DNA of 32,677 nt. Source: Acholeplasmataceae bacterium (GTDB lineage: Bacteria; Bacillota_I; Bacilli_A; ML615J-28; CAG-698). How positions within the stretch are numbered: the first letter of the stretch is position 1; each line of letters starts with the position of its first letter. The notes below the pieces were generated by a model, which had not been told where the DNA came from, searched no databases, and saw nothing but the letters and a program-made list of their open reading frames with translations. The position numbers and the translations under genes were made by a program. This document shows positions 22,605-31,227 of the stretch, one piece after another. The stretch spans positions 1 through 32,677 of the forward strand of contig DUNF01000053.1 in NCBI GenBank assembly GCA_012839485.1. Reading direction: 5' to 3'.

Positions 22605-23167
22605 AAGAGAAGAAGATTATTTATTCTCGTGAAGAAATGTTTAAAATGAATAAAAAGAAGCTTGAAGAAAGAGGAGTAACATTAGAAGATATTGCTTTAA
22701 TTGCTTATAAACAACAATCAAAGTATAATCCTGATATTGAGTTAAGTACTTGTTTGGAAAGTGTCGCTAAGATATTAACTTATCGTGATATTTTTCATGC
22801 TGTTCAATTAGGAATTGAAATAGATATTTTAACTGAACAAGGAAAACTATCTCAGCCAATGCAAGATATTCTAGCAGAAGATCTTGGGATGTTTGGAATT
22901 GATGAATTACTTGGTTTAAGTATAGCTTCTAATTATGGTGTTATTGGACAAACTAATTTTGGAGATATTGATGTAAATAAACCAGGGATTGTAGGCAAGT
23001 TAAACAAAGAGGGTAAAGGTGGAAAATGTCATACTTTCTTAGATGATATTGTAGGTGCACTTGCTGCAGCTGCAAGTACAAGAGTTGCCCAAATCCAAAG
23101 CGAAGAAGTAGCAGAACATGATCCTAATATCAAACAATTACAAATGGATTTAAAACAAAAAAAGTGA
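22601..23167 (+). CDS. Phosphatidylglycerophosphatase A-family protein (YutG-like)
   Basis: The 188-residue soluble protein resembles Bacillus YutG, a PgpA-domain protein proposed to remove phosphate from phosphatidylglycerol phosphate. Recognisable parts are LEDIALIAYKQQSKY near 26, CLESVAKILTYRDIFHAVQLGIEID near 47, the ASNYGVIGQTNFGDIDVNKPG segment and the C-terminal GGKCHTFLDDIVGALAAAASTRVAQ helix with its acidic pair. The start overlaps the fmt stop as ATGA, behind an AGGAGGAG site. It adds a phospholipid step to a window that already holds fakA and plsX. The activity is assigned by family resemblance only. Confidence 0.75.
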   Translation: MKEKKIIYSREEMFKMNKKKLEERGVTLEDIALIAYKQQSKYNPDIELSTCLESVAKILTYRDIFHAVQLGIEIDILTEQGKLSQPMQDILAEDLGMFGIDELLGLSIASNYGVIGQTNFGDIDVNKPGIVGKLNKEGKGGKCHTFLDDIVGALAAAASTRVAQIQSEEVAEHDPNIKQLQMDLKQKK

Positions 23168-23184
23168 GATTAACTCACTTTTTT
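23158..23184. terminator. Bidirectional terminator between the YutG-like gene and the C26 hydrolase gene
   Basis: Stem AAAAAAGTGAG / CTCACTTTTTT (11 bp) with loop ATTAA. The plus-strand stop codon is in the left arm and the minus-strand stop abuts the right arm. Confidence 0.9.
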
Positions 23185-23848
23185 ATTTATGGTTATTAAC
23201 TAATTTAGCAAATGTGTCAAAGATGATTTTGCTAGGTTCGTTATCTTGTTGCATTTCAGGATGCCATTGGATACCAATAATTGGTAGCGTTTTGTGAATA
23301 ATGGCTTCATTAGTACCATCTTCGTGTTTAGCAATCTCTATAAAATCTGGTGCGATTTTTTTAAGTGCTTGGTGATGATAACTATTTACTTTTATTTCTT
23401 TTTTAAAGTTTAATAATCTATTGGGTACTGTATGAACTACGTGATTTTCTTTAATCCCTGAATGACTTTTACCAATGTCTTGATATAGGCTTCCACCAGC
23501 AAAAACATTAATTGATTGATGACCTCTACAAATACCTAAAAGAGGTTTTTTGCTTTTTAGAGCATATTCAACAACAATCTTATCTAAATCATCTAGTTCT
23601 TTCATAACATCTTTTGATTCACCGGTATTTATTTCGCCAAAATGAACAGGGTCAATATCATCTCCACCTGTTATTAAAAATCCATCACATTTTTCTAGTA
23701 AACTTTCAGTATTTTCATTTTCTAGCGTAAGCATAATTACTAAAAATCCTCTGTTTAATAATGCCCTAACATAACGGCGGTTTACAAATTCTTTAGCTGT
23801 TGTACCTTCATAAATAATTCTTGGAGTTACAGCGATAACTTTCTGCAT
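23183..23848 (-). CDS. Class I glutamine amidotransferase-like hydrolase (peptidase C26, PuuD-like)
   Basis: The protein belongs to the gamma-glutamyl hydrolase group that includes gamma-glutamyl-GABA hydrolase PuuD. The nucleophile elbow is LLGICRGHQSINV near residue 120 (Cys in GICRG), and the catalytic His-Glu pair is in IQWHPEM near 196. The early GGDDIDP segment near 59 is typical. Length is 221 residues. It has its own promoter and an AAGGAGGT site. No polyamine genes are nearby, so the substrate is open; a role on other gamma-glutamyl compounds, including polyglutamylated folate, is possible. Confidence 0.85.
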   Translation of the reverse strand: MQKVIAVTPRIIYEGTTAKEFVNRRYVRALLNRGFLVIMLTLENENTESLLEKCDGFLITGGDDIDPVHFGEINTGESKDVMKELDDLDKIVVEYALKSKKPLLGICRGHQSINVFAGGSLYQDIGKSHSGIKENHVVHTVPNRLLNFKKEIKVNSYHHQALKKIAPDFIEIAKHEDGTNEAIIHKTLPIIGIQWHPEMQQDNEPSKIIFDTFAKLVNNHK

Positions 23849-23884
23849 AATCTTAAATCTACCTCCTTAAATAAGTATAATATA

Positions 23885-23913
23885 ATTATATTATAAATAT
23901 ATCTTAAAATCAA
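23885..23913 (-). promoter_or_regulatory. Promoter of the C26 hydrolase gene
   Basis: Minus strand: -35 TTGATT (23908-23913), 17-base spacer, -10 TATAAT (23885-23890). A second TATAAT lies 5 bases closer to the -35 but at a poor spacing. Confidence 0.7.
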
Positions 23914-23922
23914 GTTTTTTAA

Positions 23923-23951
23923 TGGCAAAATGAAAGCATAATTGGTATAAT
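23923..23951 (+). promoter_or_regulatory. Promoter of sdaA-glyA
   Basis: Extended -10 TGGTATAAT (ending 23951) with a weak -35 TGGCAA (23923-23928) 17 bases upstream. Divergent from the hydrolase promoter. Confidence 0.65.
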
Positions 23952-23971
23952 AATAAACAAGAGGTATTGTT

Positions 23972-25162
23972 ATGGAAAGTATTAGAAAAATATTTCAAGT
24001 AGGTTATGGGCCATCAAGTTCACATACAATTGGGCCTACTAAAGCAGCTACAATCTTTAAAGAAAAAAATAAAGAAGCTGATAAATTTACAGTTGATTTA
24101 TATGGTTCAATTGCCTTAACAGGAAAAGGGCATTTAACTGATAAAGCTTTATACAGAGTTTTTGGTGAAGATTTAGAAATTAAATTTGATTTTGATACTC
24201 ACTATGATTTTCATCCTAATGGTTTAAAGTTTTATGCATATAAAGAAGGTAAATTAATTGATGAATGGTTAATTTTTTCTATTGGCGGTGGAGAGTTAAA
24301 AGAGCTAGGTCATAAAGAAACGATCGATTGCAAAGAAATATATGAGCAAACTACCTTTAATGAAATTTTGGAATATTGTAAAGAACATCATTTATCTTTA
24401 TTTGAATATATTATTAAGCATGAAGACAAAGATATTTTAGAGTTTGCGAAGGGTATCTTAAAAGCAATGTTTGATAGTGTTGAAAGAGGAAGAAATAAAG
24501 AAGGAAAATTATCTGCTCAAAACAAATTATTTGTGAAGAGAAAGTCTAAAGAGTATTATGATAGATATAAAAAATCAGGAGATTTTGATGTTTTAGTTAT
24601 GAGTAATGCTTTAGCTGTAGCAGAAGAAAACGCAGAAGGCGGAACAGTAGTTACTGCGCCTACTTGTGGTTCAAGTGGGGTTATGCCTGGTGTATTAAAA
24701 GCATACTATGATACAAAAAGATTTAGTTTAGATGAAATTGTAAGAGCATTATTAGTTGGTGGGTTAGTAGGTAACTTAATTAAAACTAATGGTTCAATCT
24801 CAGGAGCTGAAGTTGGCTGTCAAGGTGAGATTGGTAGTGCATGTAGTATGACTGCAGCAGCAGTATTACAACTATTTGGTGCAAGTAATGACATTATTGA
24901 ATATGGCGCAGAGATAGCATTAGAACATCATTTAGGATTAACTTGTGATCCAGTTTTGGGATATGTTTTAATACCTTGTATTGAGCGTAATGCTATAGCA
25001 GCATTAAGAGCAATTGATGCAGCTAAATATGCTTATTTAAGCGATGGAACTCATTATATTACTTTTGATATGGCAGTTAATTCAATGATGGAAACAGGAA
25101 AAGATTTAAAGGCTGAATATAAAGAAACAGGTATTGGCGGGTTAGCTAAACATATTAAATAA
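23972..25162 (+). CDS. sdaA: L-serine dehydratase, single-chain iron-sulfur type
   Basis: The enzyme deaminates L-serine to pyruvate and ammonia with a [4Fe-4S] cluster. The N-terminal beta domain keeps GPSSSHTIGP (residues 13-22). The catalytic alpha domain has the SNALAVAEENAEGG and APTCGSSGVMPG segments. Cluster cysteines are Cys283, Cys325 and Cys336, with the family's usual gaps of 42 and 11 residues. Beta and alpha domains are fused, unlike the two-gene Bacillus enzyme. At 396 residues it is compact compared with about 450 for the fused E. coli type, mainly in the N-terminal half. It is co-transcribed with glyA 23 bases downstream, so both fates of serine are encoded together. In several Bacillota the sda genes lie between fakA and recG; here they have moved. 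Confidence 0.92.
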   Translation: MESIRKIFQVGYGPSSSHTIGPTKAATIFKEKNKEADKFTVDLYGSIALTGKGHLTDKALYRVFGEDLEIKFDFDTHYDFHPNGLKFYAYKEGKLIDEWLIFSIGGGELKELGHKETIDCKEIYEQTTFNEILEYCKEHHLSLFEYIIKHEDKDILEFAKGILKAMFDSVERGRNKEGKLSAQNKLFVKRKSKEYYDRYKKSGDFDVLVMSNALAVAEENAEGGTVVTAPTCGSSGVMPGVLKAYYDTKRFSLDEIVRALLVGGLVGNLIKTNGSISGAEVGCQGEIGSACSMTAAAVLQLFGASNDIIEYGAEIALEHHLGLTCDPVLGYVLIPCIERNAIAALRAIDAAKYAYLSDGTHYITFDMAVNSMMETGKDLKAEYKETGIGGLAKHIK

Positions 25163-25185
25163 TAATAGATTATTTTGGAGAAGAC

Positions 25186-26421
25186 ATGAAGAAATTAAGA
25201 GAAGATAAAGAAATATATAAGTTTATAAAATTAGAAAAAGAAAGACAAGAAAATCATATTGAGTTAATTGCTAGTGAGAACTTTACCTCCAGTGCTGTAT
25301 TAGAAGCACAAGGAAGTATTCTTACAAATAAATACGCTGAAGGCTATCCGGGTAATAGATATTATGGAGGCTGTATCTATGTAGATGAGATAGAAAATAT
25401 TGCAAGAGAAAGAGCTAAGAAATTGTTTAATGCTAAGTATGCAAATGTACAGCCACATTCTGGCTCTCAAGCTAATGCTGCTGTATTTCAAGCATTAATT
25501 AAACCAGGTGATGTAGTTTTAGGAATGGATTTATCTGCTGGTGGTCATTTAACTCATGGTCATAAATTAAACTTTTCTGGGCTTTTATACGATATTCATA
25601 GTTATGGTGTAGATAAAGAAACTGAAACTATTAATTATGAAAAAGTATTAGAGATAGCAAAAGAAATCAAACCTAAAATGATTATTGCTGGGGCTAGTGC
25701 CTATTCAAGAATAATTGATTTTAAAAAGTTTAGAGAAATAGCAGATGAAGTTGGAGCTTATTTGTTTGTAGATATGGCGCATATTGCTGGTTTAGTTGCA
25801 GCAGGTTTACACCCAACACCTGTTGGCTATGCTCATGTTGTATCAGGAACAACTCATAAAACTTTAAGAGGGCCAAGAGGAGGTTTTATTCTTACAAACG
25901 ATGAAGAAATAGCAAAGAAAATTGATCGTAGCGTTTTTCCAGGAACACAAGGTGGACCTTTAATGCATGTTATTGCTGCAAAAGCTGTTTCTTTTAAAGA
26001 AGCATTAGATCCTTCTTTTAAGAAATATCAAAAGCAAGTTTTAGTAAATGCAAAAGCAATGGCAGATGAGTTTACTAAGTTAGGTTATAGAGTAATAAGC
26101 AAAACAACTGATAATCATTTACTTATGGTAGATGTAAAAGGAAAGTTAGGAATAACTGGACTTGACGCAGAGAATATTTTAGGAAAAGTAAATATTACTT
26201 GTAATAAAAATGCCATTCCTTTTGAAACGGAAAAACTAAAGTTTACTAGTGGTTTAAGATTTGGCTCTGCTGCAATGACAACTAGAGGATTTAAAGAAGA
26301 AGAAATGATAAAAGTTGTTCATTTGATTGATGCTGCTTTAAAAGCAAAGAATCAAGAAACGTTAGAGAAAATAAAAAAAGAAGTTGTTTCACTTCTTGAT
26401 AAATTTCCTTTATATAAATAA
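25186..26421 (+). CDS. glyA: Serine hydroxymethyltransferase
   Basis: GlyA converts serine and tetrahydrofolate into glycine and 5,10-methylene-THF. It has the ELIASENFTS motif near residue 24, the NKYAEGYPGNRYYGG loop near 47, and the PLP lysine Lys225 in GTTHKTLRGPRGG. Length is 411 residues. It follows sdaA in the same transcript and supplies one-carbon units for Fmt and for methionine, hence SAM, in this window. It ends at a terminator shared with coaD. Confidence 0.96.
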   Translation: MKKLREDKEIYKFIKLEKERQENHIELIASENFTSSAVLEAQGSILTNKYAEGYPGNRYYGGCIYVDEIENIARERAKKLFNAKYANVQPHSGSQANAAVFQALIKPGDVVLGMDLSAGGHLTHGHKLNFSGLLYDIHSYGVDKETETINYEKVLEIAKEIKPKMIIAGASAYSRIIDFKKFREIADEVGAYLFVDMAHIAGLVAAGLHPTPVGYAHVVSGTTHKTLRGPRGGFILTNDEEIAKKIDRSVFPGTQGGPLMHVIAAKAVSFKEALDPSFKKYQKQVLVNAKAMADEFTKLGYRVISKTTDNHLLMVDVKGKLGITGLDAENILGKVNITCNKNAIPFETEKLKFTSGLRFGSAAMTTRGFKEEEMIKVVHLIDAALKAKNQETLEKIKKEVVSLLDKFPLYK

Positions 26422-26449
26422 AAATAGATTGCAAGCAATCTATTTTTTT
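26421..26449. terminator. Bidirectional terminator between glyA and coaD
   Basis: Stem AAAATAGATTG / CAATCTATTTT (11 bp) with a tight CAAG loop and A/T runs on both sides. The coaD stop codon lies in the right arm. Confidence 0.9.
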
Positions 26450-26928
26450 CTTTCTCTAATTGTTTTAGAAATATATTCACTTAAATGTTTTGGTACATAT
26501 AAAGAAATATCACTATTGAAAATAGCTAATTCTTTAATAGCTGTACTTGATAAAAACAAATTATCTCTTGATGGGAAAAAGAAAACAGTATCGATTGTAT
26601 TATCAATTGAACGATTAAATTGGAATCTTGTTAGTTCATCTTGATAATCATTATAGTTTCTTACTCCCCTTACAATTGCATTTGCTTTTTTCTCTTTTGC
26701 ACATTGTAAGATTAGTTTATCACTTAGTTCGCATTTAACATTCTTTAAGTGTTTAGTAGCCTTATTTAATAAATCTAATCTTTCTTCATTAGTAAAGGTA
26801 TAATTTTTATTTGGGTTAATTGATACTATTACATAAACAGTGTCAAAAATTTTAGAAGCTCTTTCGATAATTTCTAAGTGTCCGTTAGATACGGGATCAA
26901 AAGAACCTGGATAAATACATATACTCAT
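26440..26928 (-). CDS. coaD: Phosphopantetheine adenylyltransferase
   Basis: CoaD makes dephospho-CoA from 4'-phosphopantetheine and ATP. The nucleotidyltransferase motif GSFDPVSNGHLEII opens the protein, RGVRNYNDYQDEL lies near residue 88, and the second ATP motif FLSSTAIKEL near 128 corresponds to ISSTxVRE. Length is 162 residues. It has a good AAAGGAGA site and its own promoter, divergent from gltX. Confidence 0.95.
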   Translation of the reverse strand: MSICIYPGSFDPVSNGHLEIIERASKIFDTVYVIVSINPNKNYTFTNEERLDLLNKATKHLKNVKCELSDKLILQCAKEKKANAIVRGVRNYNDYQDELTRFQFNRSIDNTIDTVFFFPSRDNLFLSSTAIKELAIFNSDISLYVPKHLSEYISKTIRERKK

Positions 26929-26948
26929 ATTAGTTCTCCTTTTCGTAT

Positions 26949-26976
26949 ATTATACCACAAATTAATAAATTATGAA
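26949..26976 (-). promoter_or_regulatory. Promoter of coaD
   Basis: Minus strand: -35 TTCATA (26971-26976), 16-base spacer, extended -10 TGGTATAAT (hexamer 26949-26954). Confidence 0.7.
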
Positions 26977-26997
26977 ATAAATATCAAGTAAAAAGCA

Positions 26998-27026
26998 TTG
27001 AGGATATTAAAATTGTGTGATATAAT
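26998..27026 (+). promoter_or_regulatory. Promoter of the gltX operon
   Basis: -35 TTGAGG (26998-27003), 17-base spacer, extended -10 TGATATAAT (hexamer 27021-27026). Confidence 0.8.
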
Positions 27027-27053
27027 ATATAAAGAAATAAAAAGGTGATATTT

Positions 27054-28505
27054 ATGGAAAAGAAAGAAGTAAGAACAAGATTTGCACCTAGCCCTACAGG
27101 CTTTATGCATATTGGTAATTTAAGATCAGCATTATATGGTTATTTGTTTGTAAAGAAACATAATGGTCAAATGATTTTAAGAATCGAAGATACTGATGTA
27201 GAACGATATGTAAAGGGTGCAGTAGAAGTAATTTATAAGACTTGTGATGAAGCAGGTGTGATTTTTGATGAAGGGCCACGTGAAGGTGGACCTTATGGAC
27301 CATATGTTCAAAGTGAAAGAAAGCCTATCTATTTAGAACATGCTAAAAAGCTTGTTGAACAAGGAGATGCTTATTATTGCTTTTGTGATAAAGAAAGACT
27401 AGAAACAGTTACTTTTATGGGAACTAAACGCTATGATAAACATTGTTTAAGCTTAAGCAAAGAAGAAGTTCAAAGAAGACTTGATGCAGGTGAACCTTAC
27501 GTTATTCGTCAAAATATCCCAATTGAAGGAGAGTCTAGTTATACTGACCTTGTTTTTGGGGAGATTACAGTTCCAAATAAAGATATGGAAGATAACATTT
27601 TAATTAAATCAGATGGTATGCCTACATATAATTTTGCTCATGTAATTGATGATCATTTAATGCATGTTACTTATGTCATTAGAGGAAATGAATATTTATC
27701 ATCTACGCCAAAATATAATTTATTATATGATGCATTTGGGTGGGAAAAACCTCAATATATTCACTTAACCCAAATTATGAAAGATGAAACAAGAAAGTTA
27801 AGTAAAAGACATGGCGATGCTAACTTTGATGACTTTATTAGAAAAGGTTATTTACCTCATGCAATTGTAAACTATATCGCTTTATTAGGTTGGAGTCCTA
27901 AAGGAACACAAGAAAAATTTACTATGCAAGAGTTAATTGAAAACTTTTCAGTTGAAGGTTTATCTAAATCAAATAGTATTTTTGATGAAAAGAAGATGGC
28001 ATGGTTAAATGGTGAATATATTAAAGAGCTAAGTTTTGAAGAATTTTATAAATATGCTTTGCCATATTTTGAAAAATCTAGCATTAAGGGTCGCTATGAT
28101 TATGAACCATTTGCAAGACTTCTTCAAACAAGAATTGAAATCTTTAGCGAGATTCCAGAAAAGGTAAAGTTTATTGATGAATATCAAAGGTTTCCAAGCG
28201 AGAAATATGAAAATCAAAGATTCAAAATTGATCAAGAACTCGCTTATAATATTTTAAAGAGTTATTTAGAAAAAGCAGAAAAAATAGACTTTTCTGAAGA
28301 TGCTTGGAAAGAATTAGTGAAGGAAATAGCTGATTTATATCAGCTAAAACAAGGTGCTGTTTACTCTACAATGAGATGGGCGATTTCTGGTGTTGATGTA
28401 ACTCCAGGAGGGTTTGTAGAGATAGCAGTAATATTAGGAAAAGAAAAGTCAATTGAAAGATTAAAGCAATCTTTTGCTTGGCTAAAAGAAGATTTAGGAA
28501 AGTAA
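27054..28505 (+). CDS. gltX: Glutamyl-tRNA synthetase
   Basis: This class I synthetase charges tRNA-Glu, and in many Bacillota also tRNA-Gln. The HIGH-type motif is PSPTGFMHIGNLRSAL near residue 9; the KMSKS-type motif is KLSKRHG (248-254). A zinc-site-like CFC with a downstream KHC lies at about 110-140. Length is 483 residues. The ATG at 27054 is chosen because the AAAGGTGA ribosome-binding site covers the in-frame GTG at 27045. Thirteen bases separate it from tldD, so gltX, tldD, tldE and metK look like one operon. Confidence 0.95.
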   Translation: MEKKEVRTRFAPSPTGFMHIGNLRSALYGYLFVKKHNGQMILRIEDTDVERYVKGAVEVIYKTCDEAGVIFDEGPREGGPYGPYVQSERKPIYLEHAKKLVEQGDAYYCFCDKERLETVTFMGTKRYDKHCLSLSKEEVQRRLDAGEPYVIRQNIPIEGESSYTDLVFGEITVPNKDMEDNILIKSDGMPTYNFAHVIDDHLMHVTYVIRGNEYLSSTPKYNLLYDAFGWEKPQYIHLTQIMKDETRKLSKRHGDANFDDFIRKGYLPHAIVNYIALLGWSPKGTQEKFTMQELIENFSVEGLSKSNSIFDEKKMAWLNGEYIKELSFEEFYKYALPYFEKSSIKGRYDYEPFARLLQTRIEIFSEIPEKVKFIDEYQRFPSEKYENQRFKIDQELAYNILKSYLEKAEKIDFSEDAWKELVKEIADLYQLKQGAVYSTMRWAISGVDVTPGGFVEIAVILGKEKSIERLKQSFAWLKEDLGK

Positions 28506-28518
28506 AGGGGAGATTACT

Positions 28519-29910
28519 ATGAAATTAACAAAAAAAGATTATAAAGAAATATTAGAAGCATGTTTAGAAACAGGTGCTGATTTTGCGGAGATTTATCTTG
28601 AAGATAAGATTGCTAATAACTATGCGATGATTAACGGGAAGTTAGATAGAGCTAATAGTAGCAATCTATACGGAGCAAGCATTAGAATCTTACAAGGAGT
28701 AGAAGAATCATTTGGCTATACTTCTGATTTAAGTAAAGAAAACTTACTTAATTTAGCAAGGAAGTTAAATGCTAGTTTTAATGCTCCAAAGCAAAAGATT
28801 AAATTTACTCTAAAAGAAGAAGAAACACCAAAGATTATTTTTGTGGAAAGAAGCGCTAGTAAAACTAAACTAAAAGAAAAGATTAAATTATTAGCAAGAG
28901 CAGAAAAAGGCTTAAGAAGCTTTGATTCTAAAGAAATCATTAGAACTAATGCTGTATTAACAGATGAAGAACAATATATTACAGTTATTAATACTTTAGG
29001 AGTAATCAAAAAAGATTTAAGAAGTCATTTACGTCTTTCAGTATCAGCTGTTGCATCAGATGGTAAAAATATGCAAGATGCATTTGGCTCAAAAGGTGGT
29101 AACTGTGGTTATGAACTATTTGATAATTTTGATATTGAAAAGATGGGTTATGAGGCAAGTGAAACTGCAGTTAAAATGCTTCACGCTGATGAAATGAAAA
29201 GTGGTAAGATGACTGTAGTTATCGATAATGGTTTTGGTGGAGTATTACTTCATGAAGCTTGTGTTCACTCACTAGAAGCAACATCAGTAGCTAAAGGTAG
29301 TTCAGTATTTTGTAATATGCTTGGAAAACAAATAGCATCACCTATCGTAACTGCAATTGATGATGGTACAATTCCAAATGCTTGGGGATCATTAAATATT
29401 GATGATGAAGGTAATGAAACTAAGAGAAATGTTTTAATTAAAGATGGTATTTTACAATCATACTTAGTAGATTTTAGAAATGATCGTACGATGAAACATG
29501 GCATTACTGGTAGTGGTAGAAGACAAAACTTTAAATATTCACCAACATCAAGAATGACTAATACTTTCTTTGCTCCTGGAGATTCTACATTTGAAGAGAT
29601 TATTAAAAATACTAAGTCAGGATTCTTTGCTAAGAGTATGGGTGGCGGAAGTGTTAACCCAGCAACTGGAGAATTTAACTTTGCAGTTAATGAAGGATAT
29701 TTAATTGAAGACGGAAAGATTACAAAACCAGTAAGAGGAGCTACATTAGTAGGTAGTGGTGCTGAGATTTTAGCTAATATTGATATGATTGCAAATAACT
29801 TAGAGTTCTCTTATGGTATGTGTGGATCTTTAAGTGGTTCAATCCCAACAATCGTAGGTCAACCAACAATTAGAGTTCAAAATATAACTGTTGGTGGAAA
29901 GGGGAATTAA
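28519..29910 (+). CDS. tldD: TldD-like metalloprotease subunit
   Basis: TldD and TldE form a heteromeric protease that cuts unfolded or linear peptides and matures some ribosomally made peptides; TldD carries the zinc site. The HExxxH motif is His245-Glu246-...-His250 (HEACVH), and the third ligand candidate is Cys435 in GMCGS. Family segments DDGTIPNAWGSLNIDDEGNE, TGSGRRQNF and SRMTNTFF are present. Length is 463 residues. tldE starts one base after its stop region. No peptide precursor gene is visible nearby, so a general peptide-clearing role is more likely than RiPP maturation. Confidence 0.92.
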   Translation: MKLTKKDYKEILEACLETGADFAEIYLEDKIANNYAMINGKLDRANSSNLYGASIRILQGVEESFGYTSDLSKENLLNLARKLNASFNAPKQKIKFTLKEEETPKIIFVERSASKTKLKEKIKLLARAEKGLRSFDSKEIIRTNAVLTDEEQYITVINTLGVIKKDLRSHLRLSVSAVASDGKNMQDAFGSKGGNCGYELFDNFDIEKMGYEASETAVKMLHADEMKSGKMTVVIDNGFGGVLLHEACVHSLEATSVAKGSSVFCNMLGKQIASPIVTAIDDGTIPNAWGSLNIDDEGNETKRNVLIKDGILQSYLVDFRNDRTMKHGITGSGRRQNFKYSPTSRMTNTFFAPGDSTFEEIIKNTKSGFFAKSMGGGSVNPATGEFNFAVNEGYLIEDGKITKPVRGATLVGSGAEILANIDMIANNLEFSYGMCGSLSGSIPTIVGQPTIRVQNITVGGKGN

Positions 29911-29911
29911 G

Positions 29912-31225
29912 ATGGATTATAAAAAAATATTAGAACAAGGTAAAAAGTTAGGCTTTTCTGATTTAGAATTTCAAATTTCAAGTAGCACATCTTTATCAAT
30001 TGAAGTATTTAAAGGAAAAGTTGAAAAGAATCAAGTTCAAAGTGATTTTTCTATTGTTTTAAGTGGTTTATATAAAGATCAACTTGCCTCTGCTTCTACA
30101 ACAAACAAAGATTTTGATCCTAAGAAACTATTAAAGAAATTAAAAGAAAACGCTAAGGCTTTAAATAAAGATGAAAAAGAAGAAATTTTTGCTGGTAGTA
30201 AAGAATATCCAAAATCAATTGTTCATAAAGTAGATTTTAATAATGTAGATAATAAGAAAAAAGTTGATTTTCTTTTAGACTTAGAAAAAAAAGTTTATGA
30301 CTTAGATAAAAGAATTACTTTAGTATCTAATTGCAGATATTTTGAATCAACTAGTACACAAGAAATTGTTAATAGTAAAGGATTAAATCTTAAAAAAGAA
30401 TTGAAATCTTGTGGTGCTTATGCAGTTGCAGTTGCAAGTGATGGCACAAGTACACAAACAGGATTTGGAGTTGAAGTAGATTTTAATTTTAAAGGTTTAG
30501 ACAAAGATAAGATTGCAAATAAAGCTGTAGAAAGAGCAACAAGATTACTAGGTGCTAAACCAATTAAATCTGGTAAATATCCAGTAATTATTGAAAAGGA
30601 TGCTTTTGCATCTTTACTAGGTGCTTTCTTAGGTATTTTTAGTGGAGAAGCTGCAATTAAGAAAACAACACTTTTACTTGGAAAAGAAAAGGCAAAGATT
30701 TTTGATGAAAGAGTTAATATTGTAGAAGATCCATTAGTTGAAACCTCTGTATATTACAATCCTTTTGATGATGAAGGTGTTGCTACTAAGCAAAAACATT
30801 TAATCAAAGCTGGTGTATTTACTGGATTTGCTCATAACCTAAAAACAGCTAAAGCCTTAAAACAAGATTTAACTGGAAATGGTTATAATAAGAGCGTTGA
30901 CTTTGCTTATACATACTTAGTAAATGGCGATACTTCTTTAGATGATTTAGTAAAAAGTATTGATAAGGGGTTGCTAATTACTAACTTGCAAGGATTACAT
31001 TCAGGTTTAAATCCTATTTCAGGCGATTTTAGCTTACAATCATCTGGATTTTATATTGAAGATGGTAAGATTGTAAAACCGACTAGTTTAATTGTTACAT
31101 CAGGAAACTTCTTTGAAATGATGAATGATATTGATAAAATAGGTAATGATTTAGAACTACGTAATGAAAGCTCAGTAAATGCGCCTTCAGTTAAATTTAA
31201 TTGTTTACAAGTTTCTGGAGAGTAA
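29912..31225 (+). CDS. tldE: TldE/PmbA-like protease subunit
   Basis: This is the partner of TldD, similar in fold but without the zinc motif: the equivalent region reads VIIEKDAFASLLGAFLGIFSGEAA near residue 220, with no HExxxH. This is normal for TldE, which shapes the protease chamber. Length is 437 residues. The ATG at 29912 follows AAAGGGGA; an in-frame TTG at 29891 inside tldD is less likely. It shares the operon with tldD and with metK two bases downstream. Confidence 0.91.
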   Translation: MDYKKILEQGKKLGFSDLEFQISSSTSLSIEVFKGKVEKNQVQSDFSIVLSGLYKDQLASASTTNKDFDPKKLLKKLKENAKALNKDEKEEIFAGSKEYPKSIVHKVDFNNVDNKKKVDFLLDLEKKVYDLDKRITLVSNCRYFESTSTQEIVNSKGLNLKKELKSCGAYAVAVASDGTSTQTGFGVEVDFNFKGLDKDKIANKAVERATRLLGAKPIKSGKYPVIIEKDAFASLLGAFLGIFSGEAAIKKTTLLLGKEKAKIFDERVNIVEDPLVETSVYYNPFDDEGVATKQKHLIKAGVFTGFAHNLKTAKALKQDLTGNGYNKSVDFAYTYLVNGDTSLDDLVKSIDKGLLITNLQGLHSGLNPISGDFSLQSSGFYIEDGKIVKPTSLIVTSGNFFEMMNDIDKIGNDLELRNESSVNAPSVKFNCLQVSGE

Positions 31226-31227
31226 AA

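Noticed and set aside
28519..31225. tldD/tldE as part of a ribosomally made peptide (microcin-like) cluster
   Set aside because: No precursor peptide, modification enzyme or exporter is nearby; the pair lies between gltX and metK in a housekeeping operon.
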